Shown one piece after another: positions 1 to 10,550 of a DNA stretch of 64,000 nucleotides (positions are counted from its first letter, which is position 1; each line of letters begins with the position of its first letter). The stretch covers positions 8,804,001 through 8,868,000 of the forward strand of contig JBHGNT010000020.1 in assembly GCA_043228905.1 (NCBI GenBank), given 5' to 3'. A program made the translations under genes and the position numbers. This stretch comes from Azolla caroliniana (Eukaryota > Polypodiophyta). The notes beneath the pieces are model-generated. The model was not told the DNA's origin. It saw only the letters and a list, made by a program, of their open reading frames with translations, and did no database searches.

Positions 1-1515
1 GTCCGTCGTCTGCTCTATGTCCGACCTTAGCTTATAGGTAGGTATGGTCCTTGTCCTCCGAGCGGGGTCTTCGACACCAACCTTCACGGGCCGAACCGTT
101 TCTTCAACTCGTATGCTTGGCTCCCCTTTTCGGCTTGATTCTCGTTCCTCCGTTTGTAAAGGTCGACTCGTCTCCACATCGTCCTTCTTTTTCGCGTTCC
201 TTGTTTCATGTCTTTTTGATGGCCCTTGCTCTTCTATTCTCTTTCTCTTTTCTTCAACGAACACCTCGTGGTTGTCGCACATCACCACTGCGAGTATGGT
301 GTTGTCGTCCATCAGATCCGACCACCCGGTTATGCATTGCACGTTTCGGTCCGCAAGCTCTACCTCGTTCGATGTGACTTTTCCCTTCTTCTCATATTCG
401 AGAATGGAAGTCCAAAACTTTGCTCCCGCTCTAGCAGCTTCAGTCTTGTCTTTCCCGACTCTTATTCCGGCCGACGCAGCATAGTGCATCGCATCCACAT
501 GAGTCGCATCGGCATCCTCCATAGATTTCTTCATTCCTCCTCTTCCGAAATTCACCCATAGGGGTCTTCTAGTCTCGCTTGAGCAGATCATGTTGTCCTC
601 TATGTATACGATATTTTGTCGAATCGCCTCTCGAAGGCTCGCACAATCCCTTCTCATGTGGTCCATGCTATCGCACCACACGCATCTAAAGGGTTCTTTT
701 CCTTTAGGGCCCCGACGATTCATGTTGGCTAGCGTGACCTTCTCGAACTTCTTCGCTAGCTCTTCAATGATGTCGTCATCAATCTTCTTTTCTTCCACGT
801 TACTTTGTCTCGGCGGCTCAGCTACTTTCGGCGGTCTTGCTTTCTCCGTGGTAGTCGGTCCCGTCAAGTCGGTGTCATCAACCCATTGGCGACGCTTGTC
901 GAGCCTATTGCATGCCCGCTTCACCTCGATCCAGTCTGCTACGAGCCCATTTGCTTGGGTATCATCTTCGAGAAGAGTCCCCAACTCCCGTCTATCCTTT
1001 ATGTCCACGGCCTTCAAGAAGTACAAAGTCTTGTCCTCTTCAAGCAATACTTGGTCCGTATTGGGGAGACGACTAAACATTTGGTCGAATTCGTCGTACA
1101 GCCTCGAGACGCTCATCTTCTTATTCATCTTCTCTATCCACTTCATCAGGGCATGTCAAGTCATCCTCGTTGAGTCTTCAGTCACAAACTCCGCTAGTAT
1201 CGTCTTCTCGAATTCGGACCATGTTGTCTTTCCTTCTTGAAGCTCGATGACGCGTCTTTGGATGTTGTTGGCGACAACTCTCTTGAAGCTTGCGATTTGA
1301 CGTGCCTCGGACACGTCCCTTTGATTCATCTCCCTCTTATATGCATCAAGGAACTTCGTAATGTTCCTTCCATCGAATTGGCCCTCGAGCTCTATGACAC
1401 GATCGACAGCCTTCTCCACGCTCGCGTCGTTGTCCCGAGATCTCATCATTTGCTCGACGATTAGCATCATCCTTTCGAGCTCTCCTGCTTGGTTGCTTGA
1501 GGACGCCATCTCCAA
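1..1515 (-). pseudogene. Ty3/gypsy gag-protease fragment, copy 1 (cut by window start)
   Basis: Minus-strand gag reading frame running off the window. It starts at the ATG at 1515 and covers the capsid region, with a TGA at 1156-1158 that interrupts an otherwise open frame. The frame then continues through the rest of gag and a zinc knuckle (C-x2-C-x4-H-x4-C, around 640-690). The same TGA is in the copy at 51485-53689, so it predates the duplication. Gag packages element RNA. Here it can be at most a truncated product of about 119 residues. The neighbouring LTR at 1577 confirms that this is the 5' end of an element transcribed leftward. Confidence 0.85.
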
Positions 1516-1576
1516 GTATTAATCTCAACTTGATCCTTCCTACCGCCTCTTTCACGTCGGGTTCACCACTTTATTA

Positions 1577-2567
1577 TGTCGTGAAGATCTGTCACTACGC
1601 GCGGATCGTGAGGCGGAACCGCCGGGGTTCTGGACCAGAAGGATTTAGAGTCGATACAAGCTTTGGCGAGAAAGCACTTAAGATAGATTGGGAAAGAGAG
1701 AAGATGAGATTACACAATTGATTTGATAACGAATTTCTTGTTCTTAATTTTCATAAAAAAAACCGTGTTTTTCTCCTCCCCCTTCCCTCTTTTATAGATG
1801 CTCTCATGCATATGATGCATGTGAGGGTACAAGACATGCATAAATTGCATGTTTGTCATTTGGCGCTTAAGTATTACATGTGGTGCATGCTAACCATGTC
1901 ACTCATTTTAGTTCTCATGGATGAGAATTTACATGGAAAAGTACAATGATAGAAATATAATTTCAACTAAATATCATGGCTTAATTGTAAGCCATTTGAC
2001 TCCTAACTTGGAGGTGCAAGGTTCGAATCTATACTTGCCCTCTTTGTATATGTAAATATGTATATATTTTTATATATTTTTATATATGCCGACGCCGACG
2101 CCGGATGCCGACGCCGACGTCGGATACCGGTGCCGCATGCTGCCGCCAGATTGCCGTCAGATGCCGTCGGATCATCGCCTCCATCGCCGGTCCAGTTTTG
2201 GTTGGCCAATACCCTTTTCGAGTAGCTAGCCACCTCCACTCTAAGTTCAAGTTACCTTGAACTCTCTATGCTCCACATATAGACACAAAGATAATATCTT
2301 TTGCTCCACCTTATATATGATGAGAGCCGTATTTGTCGTGCCTATGTGGGATATCACAATTTTCTCTTTTCTTTTCACAAACTTTATACCCTCATATCTT
2401 GACATTTAGTTGTCTATTTCTCGTGTAATAAAGTGCATTCGAAACCTCCATCATTTTGTACTTAGATATTAAAAATGTTATCTTCACAATTACTTTATTA
2501 CGTGATTCATACTCGATTTTGTACGTTTTATGGGATTTTCACACCATTGCCGAAAATCTTCACGACA
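1577..2567 (-). repeat. 5' LTR of Ty3 element, copy 1
   Basis: A 991 bp LTR bounded by the perfect 12 bp inverted termini TGTCGTGAAGAT and ATCTTCACGACA. It is followed at 2568 by ACGT, the target sequence seen at other insertions of this family. A TATA-like TATATAA on the minus strand lies at 2311-2317. In the reading direction the LTR abuts a candidate primer-binding site (TGGTGAACCCGAC; its complement starts near 1556 and ends at 1568), eight bases away from the LTR. The tRNA that would match was not identified. The LTR also holds a GCC/GAC-rich simple repeat (about 2088-2180) and a tRNA-like segment. Confidence 0.92.
1970..2047 (+). other. tRNA-like / pol III A-box and B-box segment inside the Ty3 LTR
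   Basis: A TGGCTTAATTG stretch (1977-1987) fits a tRNA D-arm/A-box and can pair GGCTT with AAGCC. CTCC...GGAG around 2000-2012 resembles an anticodon arm. GGTTCGAATCT (2020-2030) is a close match to a B-box. A-box to B-box spacing is about 43 bases. The acceptor stem does not pair convincingly and the T-stem is degenerate, so this is not a functional tRNA gene. It looks like a tRNA-derived or SINE-like piece carried by the LTR family. It lies antisense to the element. Confidence 0.55.
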
Positions 2568-4532
2568 ACGTGTGCATTTTATGTGTTTAAGGTCAAGTTA
2601 GTCTAGGATTATTGTATTGTTTATACCTCTCCCCCATATGTACATGTCCCCATTTAACTGGTATTCCTTTGTATATGAAGAATGTGTAAAATTTTGCCTA
2701 GAACCTAGGCTAACATATGATGACCTCATACCTAACATATGGGAACTAGTGAAGAATGGTATTAATCCCTTCATGAAGCTAGGAAAGCTAATGATAATCT
2801 TAATTAAGATGTAATTAATAAAACACATGATCCTAGCCTCTTTCATAGAAAATGTGGCCGATCTAGCATAAGACTCCAATCTAACATTGGTAATGAACAC
2901 ATAAACATGAGCCTTTCTTGAATGATCAATGATGTGATAATCTAACAACCTAATCAAACGTTTTCATTCGATCAAAGATTCTCACCAAGGTGATGATAAA
3001 ATGAGGTAGTTTGCATATTTATATCTTGAGTCAAAGACCCCTTGATCACCACTTACATGCTTACGTGTGGCAAACCATGCTAGGTTGTCTGAGACTATAG
3101 GGTAGTTATCCTTCTTGATTTATATATTTATTTATGATAGACTATTCCCATTTGGACCTAAAGCTATGTCCGTAACAAATAATTATTGAATTCATGCCAT
3201 GAACTTTGAACCCAAGCTTGAACTTGCCCACAACTAAAAATTGTTTGGTTACCATGTCTTAGATATTAAACAATGAATGTCATGGTTTTCCAACAAAAGT
3301 TTAAGAAATAGCAAAATTAATTACATTAAGTCAATGTTCTCCTTATAATATTCCTGGTGCATGTGGGACACAATGACCTCATTATTGACCCCATGTTCTT
3401 ATATTGAAGGTTCCACTAAATAAGCTTTCTTCTTTGAGAATAAAAAATACTTTTTTCTTTGTGCAAGTACAATCCTAGACACGTCAATGTTAAAGGTTTT
3501 TAATTTCTATAAACATTTGAAGTGCTTTAAGAATTACATGAAAAGAAGGATATCATCATTTGGAGTAGGTAATGTACTATCAATATGTTAAAATGCGTGT
3601 GTTTGTATATTAAAAATCTTATAGAAACATTTATGTTAAAATGTGTGTGTATACTTTGGAAATATTCTATAAACATTTGATGTACTTGAACAATAGAAGA
3701 AACATATATTATCATCAACAATCATGCATGATGTACCATAGATATGCTCTAGGAAAACACTCGAAAAGTAGGGAATCAACTTTATTGGACCCATTAATCC
3801 ACTTTCCAATCACAAGTTACAAGTTACGACCATAGATTGACATTTACGTGATATTCGTGGTATATGCCATGCGTGATATTCGCGAATACAAAATGTCCCC
3901 AAGAATATTATAAAACCATTAGTTTTTCAAAATAAATTTACATAATAAAAAATATTTAATTCACTAAAAAATTAATTAATATACTAATAATTAATTAATT
4001 AATTATGCTCACTAATAATTAATTAATTCACTATTAGAATGGTATTCCTTATAAACCAGTATGCTATTCCGTGAAGTATCCTCAACAAATTAGGAGGAAT
4101 TAATTCACTAACAATTAAATAATTAGGGTTTCTACAAAACCTTGAGTTTGTAGGCTGAGAAGAGGAAATATGGTTGCAATTAGGGTTTTGACTAAAATTT
4201 CGGGTTTTCAATTGAAACCCTAATTTTCAGACCGAGAACAAGATACAAGGGAGGTGAGGATGTAGGAGTCATGTAGGATGGAGGGGGACGCGTGGATGAG
4301 GCATCACGCACACGATGCAGGGGGAGGCGAGGATGTAGTGTAAAAAAAATGCTTTTGTTTTAAAAAAAAAAACAAAAAAACGAATACTTTTAGAAGCATT
4401 CGTATGCGTATTTGTACTATGCATTTGTGGGTCCTTCCCCATGAATGCGAATATGTCAATCTATGATCACAAACAAATACCACTACATCAAATGGGTGAA
4501 CGCAAAAAATGTGCTTTATGTAAGGGCACCCT
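2568..4532. repeat. AT-rich unclassified repeat, copy 1
   Basis: About 2 kb of low-GC sequence without a recognisable gene. It recurs at 54783-56745, in part at 46918-47610, and in part at 59771-60833. It includes tracts of TAATTAAT type near 3960-4025, two GGGTTT/AAACCCT stretches near 4130-4225, and an A-run near 4342-4380. Two small opposed reading frames persist in the copies (plus 2617-2814, minus 2598-2957). The plus one has a protein-like composition (TYDDLIPNIWELV), but I do not recognise a family. Confidence 0.7.
2617..2814 (+). other. Unrecognised small ORF kept in three repeat copies
   Basis: A 65-codon frame with matching copies at 46967-47164 and 54832-55029; the only amino-acid difference seen is G to R near the C-terminus. 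It contains a YEECVKFCLEPR and TYDDLIPNIWELV stretch that reads like real protein, but no start context or domain supports expression. The opposite strand is also open for 119 codons. It could be a scrap of an unidentified gene or transposon captured in the repeat, or chance. Confidence 0.2.
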
Positions 4533-4693
4533 CTTTCGCCACAGGCAGCGGTTACAACAGAGGCAACGACCTCTTTCTCTCTCTCTCTCTCTCTCTGTAC
4601 AGTTACACACACTCTCTATTCTTGCACCAACAAGAATGACAACAACAACAACAACAACAGTAATAAGAGTTACTAAAAGTTTGCCCTAAGTCA

Positions 4694-4701
4694 TATTTAT
4701 A
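4694..4701 (-). promoter_or_regulatory. LTR TATA box (copia C1)
   Basis: TATAAATA on the minus strand, conserved at the same place in all copia LTRs here (14144-14151, 27997-28004, 57533-57540, 61620-61627). It puts the minisatellite upstream in U3 and the GA microsatellite downstream of the expected start. Confidence 0.6.
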
Positions 4702-4769
4702 CTAATATGACTTTTCGGCTATTTACAAATGTAGCCGCGATGGACTATCTAAAAACATATTTACTAATA

Positions 4770-4995
4770 TGTCTCTTCATCCGGTTCTCTGTAACCGGGT
4801 AGTCCTCATCCGGTCTTCCCCGGGTCTGCATCATCCGGCTCTCCGTAGCCGATTACTCCTCATCCAGTTCATACCGGGTCTACACCATCCGGCCCTTTGT
4901 AGCCGGGTACTCCTCATCCGGTCTTCACCGGGTCTGCATCATCCGGCTCTCCGTAGCCGGGTACTCCTCATCCGGTCTCCCTTCCCATCCGGAGT
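4770..4995. repeat. Minisatellite of ~54 bp units in copia U3 (C1)
   Basis: Repeats of the form CATCCGGCTCTCCGTAGCC followed by GGGTACTCCTCATCCGGTT and a CCGGGTCTG end, with diverged variants at the outer edge (CTTCCCCGGG). The units match those in the other copia LTRs, with a slightly different set of variants. Confidence 0.8.
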
Positions 4996-5051
4996 TTGTT
5001 CATCGGCACTGTTCTTCTCCCTTCCCATCCGGAGGGACCTGTCTCCCAACA

Positions 5052-6331
5052 AACTCCCCCTTCACTCCGGCATGGGGTGTCTTACTAGTCTGATTCTCTT
5101 CCGACATGCATCCAGCTTGTTGGGTATCAGCACTTTGGTCAGCATATCTGACCCGTTCTCGGCCGTGTGGATCTTCATCAACGCGAACTCCTGGTCATCT
5201 ACTCTTTCCCGGATCCAGTGATATCTTCGCTGGATATGCTTCGTCCGAGAATGGTAGGCCGCATTCTTAGCAAGGTGGATGGCACTTTGATTGTCGCAAT
5301 AGAGTCGGTATTCCTCTTACCGGATACCGAGCTCTCGGATGAAGTCCTTCATCCATAATATTTCCTTGCCGGCTTCCACTGCCGCCATGTACTCCGCCTC
5401 TGTGGTTGACAATGCAACCATCTTCTGCAGCCTCGACTACCACAAAACGGCTCCCCCTGCATATGTCATTACATACTCGGAAGTAGACCGGCTGGTATCC
5501 ACATCAACCGACATGTCTGAATCGGTGAAACCGTCAAGTTGAGGTATTCCGGAGCCGAATCGGAGACACATATTTGAAGTGCCCTTCAAATATCGGAGTA
5601 TCCATTTGACCGCGTTCCAGTGCTCCTTGCCGGGATTGCTCATAAACCGGCTCACCACTCCGACTGCGTATCCTATGTCCGGTCCGGTACAAACCATTGC
5701 GTACATCAAGCTCCCGACGGCAGAGGCATATGGAATCTTCATCATATCCGCCTTCTCTGCTTTCGTCTTCGGGCTTTGCTTACCGGATAGCTTGCAGTTT
5801 GCCTGAAGTGTCGATCCGACCGGTTTTGCTTTTGACATGTTGAATCGGTGAAGCACCTTTGTCACGTACTTCTCCTGTGACAGCCATAATTGCTTCTTTG
5901 ACCGGTCCTGAATGATATGCATCCCAGCATCTGTCTTGCCGGACCCAAGTCTTTCATTGAGAAGGTCCGGTTGAGAGCCTTCTTCAGCATCCGTATTTTT
6001 ACTTGGTCACGTCCAACGATCAACATGTCATCCACGTACAGAAGGAGTAACAGGAAGTCGCCTCCTTCGAACTTCTTCACAAACACGCAGTGATCGGCCT
6101 GCGTCTTGTGGTACCCTTGAGCGGTCATGAAGGAGTCGAACTTCCGGTACCATTGACGGGGAGCCTGCTTCAGTCCGTACAGGCTCTTCTTCAACCGGCA
6201 TACCAGGTGCTCCTTCCCTTTCTCCACGAATCCTTCTGGTTGCTGCATGTAGATCTCCTCTTCAAGGTCGCCGTGAAGGAATGCCGTCTTCACGTCCAAC
6301 TGCTCTACCTCGAGGTCCATGCTTGCTGCTA
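5052..6331 (-). pseudogene. Copia pol fragment, RT C-terminal part and RNase H (C1)
   Basis: Reading leftward, the fragment starts inside reverse transcriptase (MDLEVEQLDVKTAFLHG), includes the catalytic LLLLLYVDDMLIVG motif and continues through the TNT1-like linker (AVGSLMYAMVC) to RNase H. It is disabled by a one-base deletion in a C-run near 5926 and a TAG in place of Gln at about 5436. Both lesions are shared with 57891-59170. At 6331 it is fused to unrelated Tat-type sequence, so gag, protease, integrase and the N-terminal RT are missing. Confidence 0.88.
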
Positions 6332-6955
6332 TACAACAATCGGCAACAAGAATAATATTGACATGACCACAAGAAGTGTGACAAGAAAACCAGGCAACAA
6401 CTGACAACTGAGGAAGCAAGGGCTCAACAACAACCACCCACTAATCAAGAACGAATCCCTACTACGCAATAAGAATGAAGTAGAACACAAGAGGAAAATA
6501 CGACATCCTCACCACCCCATTCTAAAGAAAAGAGTTGGTTAGCTTCGCAACAAGCCGACAGAGAACAACAAAACTAGGAAACAAGCCGACCGACAAAAAA
6601 GAATTGTTTTGGAAAGAAGCAGTCGACCGGCCAAGAGCAACAAGGAGAAGGAACAACAACTAATGTCGAATCAATCGACTATGTTGAGAGGGGCACTATG
6701 GATAAAGGCAAAGCATTGGAAATATCCCCAAATGAAGTATTAGCTATACCCGACATACCACCACCAAGTCATGAAATAACGACCATATTATGATTTGGCA
6801 CATCTTACGAGCTTGTGGATTGGTTAACTAAACACTTGCAGTTCACTTCGTATCAATTGGCGCAGGAACACAAGGACCGGGAAATGATCCAATGCGCACT
6901 ATTAGGCGAAACGGAGCCTAAGGACGAGCAAGAGCTATAGAGAATCGGCTGACAA
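6332..6955 (+). pseudogene. Remnant of a Tat-type gypsy extra ORF (ORF3), copy A
   Basis: Low-complexity Gln/Asn/Lys-rich coding debris on the plus strand with recognisable pieces such as ELVDWLTKHLQF and KDREMIQCALLGE, broken by several stops. The same debris at 38531-39170 directly continues a fragment clearly similar to ORF3 of the Tat element at 20505-22989, which is the reason for the assignment. Other copies are at 28782-28965 and 59171-59770. The border with the LINE to the right is uncertain by some tens of bases. Confidence 0.55.
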
Positions 6956-6959
6956 CAGG

Positions 6960-9177
6960 ATCTCAGGAATAAAGGGGCGGCTATTCCAATGCCTCCTATG
7001 CATATAGCTTTGGTCATAGCAGATAAAGGGACAGACTCTAACATGTATTGATGTGTAGGGTTTCCCTGTTCCGCACAAAATATGGTTTTGTAGTTAGGTG
7101 AAACATCTATCGTATAATGTGTGAAGCGTGAGCCTCCACATTTGTCCCTTGTCAAGACACATTGGCATTGCAAAAACGCCTCATTTATAGAGGAATCTAG
7201 TGATGCATCATGAAGCAAGTGTCTCACATCCCATCTACCAAACCATTTTTCTTTATCTTGCATCCAATCGGAACACAAAATTTTGCTTTTATGCGTCTTT
7301 TGGATCTTTTTGCTTGCTTCCCATGCAAATCTAGGAAGTCGATGTGAGGGACTTTTTTGAGCCTTAAGCATGTATTCAACAACCCTTTCCATGGCCATGA
7401 TCTCAATGGGAAGCGAGCCAGTCTCAAGGAGGAGGGTGTAGGGCGTTTGTTTCTTAACTTGTAGAAACTTTGTAAGAAAATGTCTATGGACCTTTTCAAA
7501 CTCTTTCCACGTAGATTTTGGGATGCTATGGCCCCATACTTCCACCCCATAGAGAAGGACCGATGTCACCAAAGTGTCGAAAAGATATTTCTTGAGGACC
7601 CAACACTTAATAGCTCCAAGATTGCATGTGTTGTCAAATGCATACATAGTATGCTCGCTTACCCGCCTCTAAGCGGTGTGTAGCACATTCATTTATCATT
7701 TGCAAGAACTTCAAGGCCAAGATATTTGAAGCTTTTCACATATTCAAGTGGCTCACTATTGTACATAATGCATGGTTTATCTTTTTTTATTTTTCACAAG
7801 CATAATCTTTGTTTTAGAGCTATTGACACATAGTTTACGATGCACGGAAAATTTTTCCAATGACTTCATAAGCTTTTGTGCATTTCCTAAAGTATTTGCA
7901 AAAAACACTACATCATCTGCATATAGCAAAAGCGTAATCACAACATCCCTAATGACAACTTCTTCAACACATTCTTCCTGTGCAAACTTGGTAACCATTT
8001 CTTCCAATTCATCAATGCATAGACCAAATAGTGTTGGTAAGAGTGGGCATCCTTGCTTAACACCAATAGTGCTATTAAAAAAATTTGAAAGTCTATATCT
8101 CATACACACACAACATATAACCTTCTGATAAATTCGAGAAATTACAAGCATATATTCACTTGGCACCTCAAGTTCTTCCATTCGCCTCCAAAGATGCTCA
8201 CGAGGTACCATATCAAAAGCTTTCTTGATGTCTACAAAGCAACAATATAAACCTTTACATCTAAGGTGACTTTCCTCTATTAATACTCAAAGGGTGAAAA
8301 GGTGATCAATGGTATTATGGTGTTTTCGAAAGCCAACTTGTCCATAAGCTCTCTTACCATGTTTTTTAGCAAATACACTTATCTTTGATTCATTATACAT
8401 CCAAATAGTTTTGCCATTAATGAGGCAACCATCATGGTACGATAGTTGTTTACATTGTTTACATCTCCACCTTTATGTAAAGGTTTGATCCAATTTGTAG
8501 TCCAATTATACGGCATACCATGTTGCAATGCATCATTAAACATATCACTTATCCATACATATGTTTCCTTTCACGTCCATTTGAGCATTTTAGCCTTTAT
8601 ACATTGAAGATCACTTGCCTTTCGAGAGGCCAATTTCTTAAGTCCTATGCATAAAAGAAAGGAGACATATGTGAAAGAGAACCATAACAAATCATCTTTC
8701 CGGCAAGAGATAATTCATATAAATTCATACAATGCATAGACAAGTCCTGAAGAGTTAAGTCACCATAACTCTCAACATGTTTCCCCTTTAGATTTCCCCA
8801 AAATTTGTCACATGCATGTGCTTTCTCTTGCGTTTGGATAAATTGTTGAGTAACTTCCCATATTCTTCTCTTTCTCTGAATAAGCCATTTATACTCATGC
8901 AAATGCTTTTGGTAATTTTCTTTATCCTTAACTATATCCTAAATCATAAGGCACTTTCGAGCTTCACGACATTTTTTATCAAACCATTTTTTCCTAAATT
9001 TCTTGGTGCATTTCCCCTTATCAAAACTACAACGCATGTACCATAGGAAACGATTGCATATAATGGAAGCCCGAATTGGTTTGTTATAAATGTCAAGTCG
9101 ATTGCCCAAGAGTTGTTTAGGGTCAACCGCTCACACATTTCCAATATCCATTGTTTAGTCCATTGTTTAGGGTCCAC
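6960..9177 (-). pseudogene. LINE (non-LTR retrotransposon) pol fragment, copy A
   Basis: Minus strand. From the right there is the post-endonuclease region (MDPKQWTKQW..., 9177), then reverse transcriptase with MVPREHLWRRMEE, GVKQGCPLLPTLFG and the catalytic YADDVVF motif (about 7905-8200), then the C-terminal domain (SFKYLGLEVLA, SVLLYGVEVWG, about 6990-7770). Several stops and frameshifts split it, for example near 7680 and 8640. No apurinic endonuclease domain, poly-A tail or target duplication was seen, so it is 5'-truncated or internally trimmed. RT style is closer to LINEs of ferns, lycophytes and algae than to typical angiosperm L1; this is from memory. Copies B and C are at 28965-31197 and 39175-41404. 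Confidence 0.85.
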
Positions 9178-9234
9178 CGCTCACACACATCAAATAGGTC
9201 ATCGTTGCAACAACTTATGACATTGGGGTGTGCT

Positions 9235-9575
9235 GGCAAATGGTACACATCTTCGTCTTCATCATCTTCTTCAGAGAAAGCACCTTCTTTCAACCTCACA
9301 ATGCATTATTTGGCTTTCATTGATTAATCCTGAGTTGCAACATGCTTTGAGAATGCTTATAAATGTAACAATATTAAGGAAGATACCATTAGATTGCATC
9401 TTTTCAAAGCATTCAACTGCTTCTTCAGATTTTCCATATGTAACTTCTCACCCATTCTTCTCAACATAGAGCTACAATTCTCAAGCTTAGATCTTCTTTG
9501 ACACATTTGATTCATCTCCTCTTCTTTCCTTTTTAAGGCCTCAATGCATCTAAGAAGAGAATTTCTGACCGCATT
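9235..9575 (-). pseudogene. PPR motif fused to BPS1-like coiled region, copy A
   Basis: Reverse complement of part of 36600-36917. Read leftward it encodes a basic coiled stretch (RSKLENCSSMLRRMGEKL) next to a PPR unit (YGKFEEAVECFEKM, ILKACCNLGS in another frame). The identity of both halves comes from the longer plus-strand copy. No intact frame remains. Confidence 0.55.
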
Positions 9576-9950
9576 GAAGACGAGAATATCCCAATTTCAC
9601 AACTCTATCAAATATATTCCTTGCCTTTTCTAAGCTTTCACAAGTCGAATACAGGTTGACTAGTGCATTTCCAATTGTAACATTTGAGTCCAGACCATTT
9701 TTGAGAATTTGATCATAAATGAGTTGTCCTTCTAAAGCTTCGATCATTGTGCATGATTTTAGAACAGATGAGAATATAAAGCTACTAGGTTTTACGTGCT
9801 TCTTTTGCATTTTCTCAAATACCAATAATGCCAAGAGTCCATAGCCATTCTGGCCATATCCAACAATGAGAGAACCCCACAAGACAACATCTTTCTTGGG
9901 TGAGATGTCAAATAATTTCTGAGCCTCTTGAATAGCTCCATGATTCGAAT
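9570..9950 (-). pseudogene. PPR gene fragment, copy A (3' portion, large deletion)
   Basis: About 125 codons of a pentatricopeptide-repeat protein matching the C-terminal end of the longer copy at 31570-32798 (WGSLIVGYGQNGYG, FIFSSVLKSCTMI, IGNALVNLYSTC). At about 9950 it jumps to sequence equivalent to 33501, so about 1.5 kb present in copy B is missing. PPR proteins bind organellar RNA; this fragment cannot encode a full one. Confidence 0.82.
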
Positions 9951-10550
9951 ATAGTTACTCAAATGTTTATTTTCATTTTCTTTTGTCAAACAACAATCAT
10001 GAAGAGTGAAACAACAAAGATTCTGCATTTATATCTAATTTTAGGCGAATTTCTTCCTTTTTCCCATACAATAACATTCTGCACAAAAGAACAATAGTTT
10101 CCACATAGTTACTACTATATTTCTCTCATATAAGAATGACGACTACTAGCATTAGACATACATAAGGATAAGTAGCAAAAGCACAAAGAACATTGTACAA
10201 TAGCTACTAATGTTAGATGAATTTATTCTCAGTTTCACTCATACAAAACAAAAGTATTTACTGCCAATCTCAAATGAATTTATTTCCAATTTTATTCTTA
10301 TAACAAATCATCGTAATGATTCTTACTACTAATTTCACATAAACCTCTTCCATTCCTTTCCCATACGAAACTAGTTACAATGAAATACTTACCTGTCCAT
10401 CTCTTACTTATACACAAGAACATCAAATATGTGTAATTCCAAATTTTACCAATCCAATACAAAAAGTGTAATTCCAAAAATATCCACAAAATCAAATATA
10501 TCTATCGACTCAACAAAATATCTAATAATGCACAATCATGACTAAATTGG
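9951..10550. other. Intergenic sequence, no gene seen
   Basis: AT-rich DNA between the PPR fragment and the MULE transposase, nearly the same as 33501-34076. No coding potential or structured repeat was recognised. Confidence 0.6.

Larger units (their letters stand above)
4533..5051 (-). repeat. Truncated copia 3' LTR, copy C1
   Basis: The inner two thirds of the Tork/TNT1-like LTR family also seen at 57134-57890 and 61221-61977. It holds a CT/GA microsatellite (about 4571-4596), a minus-strand TATAAATA (4694-4701), the 54-bp-type minisatellite (about 4770-4990) and the terminus TCCCAACA at 5051. The outer end is lost at the 4532/4533 deletion junction. In element orientation a polypurine tract (GAAGGGGGAGTT, from 5052) lies just before it, so this is a 3' LTR. 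Confidence 0.88.
1..6930. repeat. Segmental duplication copy S1 (Ty3 end, AT-rich repeat, copia end, Tat remnant)
   Basis: From the first base of the window this stretch matches 52175-59770 feature by feature: Ty3 gag-protease, LTR, AT-rich repeat, copia LTR, copia pol, then the remnant of a Tat-type extra ORF. Junctions and several inactivating mutations are shared, so the two were copied as one block and did not arise by parallel insertions. S1 lacks about 620 bp that S2 has (56750-57371). The gap falls at 4532/4533 and removes an AT-rich piece, a gypsy RNase H scrap and the outer part of the copia LTR. The left limit is unknown because the window starts inside the block. Confidence 0.85.

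Noticed and set aside
590-1240. Long plus-strand frames at 590-1240 and 52764-53414
   Set aside because: They lie antisense to Ty3 gag with its zinc knuckle; the Ser/Leu-rich composition is a by-product of the gag codons.
1970-2047. A functional tRNA gene in the LTR
   Set aside because: The acceptor stem does not pair and the T-stem is degenerate; only the A-box and B-box resemblance is supported.
4023-4211. Small minus-strand frame (with copies at 56238 and 60327) as a gene
   Set aside because: It lies in AT-rich repeat sequence, has no domain, and its coding potential is explained by low complexity around AAACCCT tracts.
3960-4230. AAACCCT/GGGTTT motifs as interstitial telomere repeats
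   Set aside because: Only single, dispersed AAACCCTA-type units are seen, not a tandem array.
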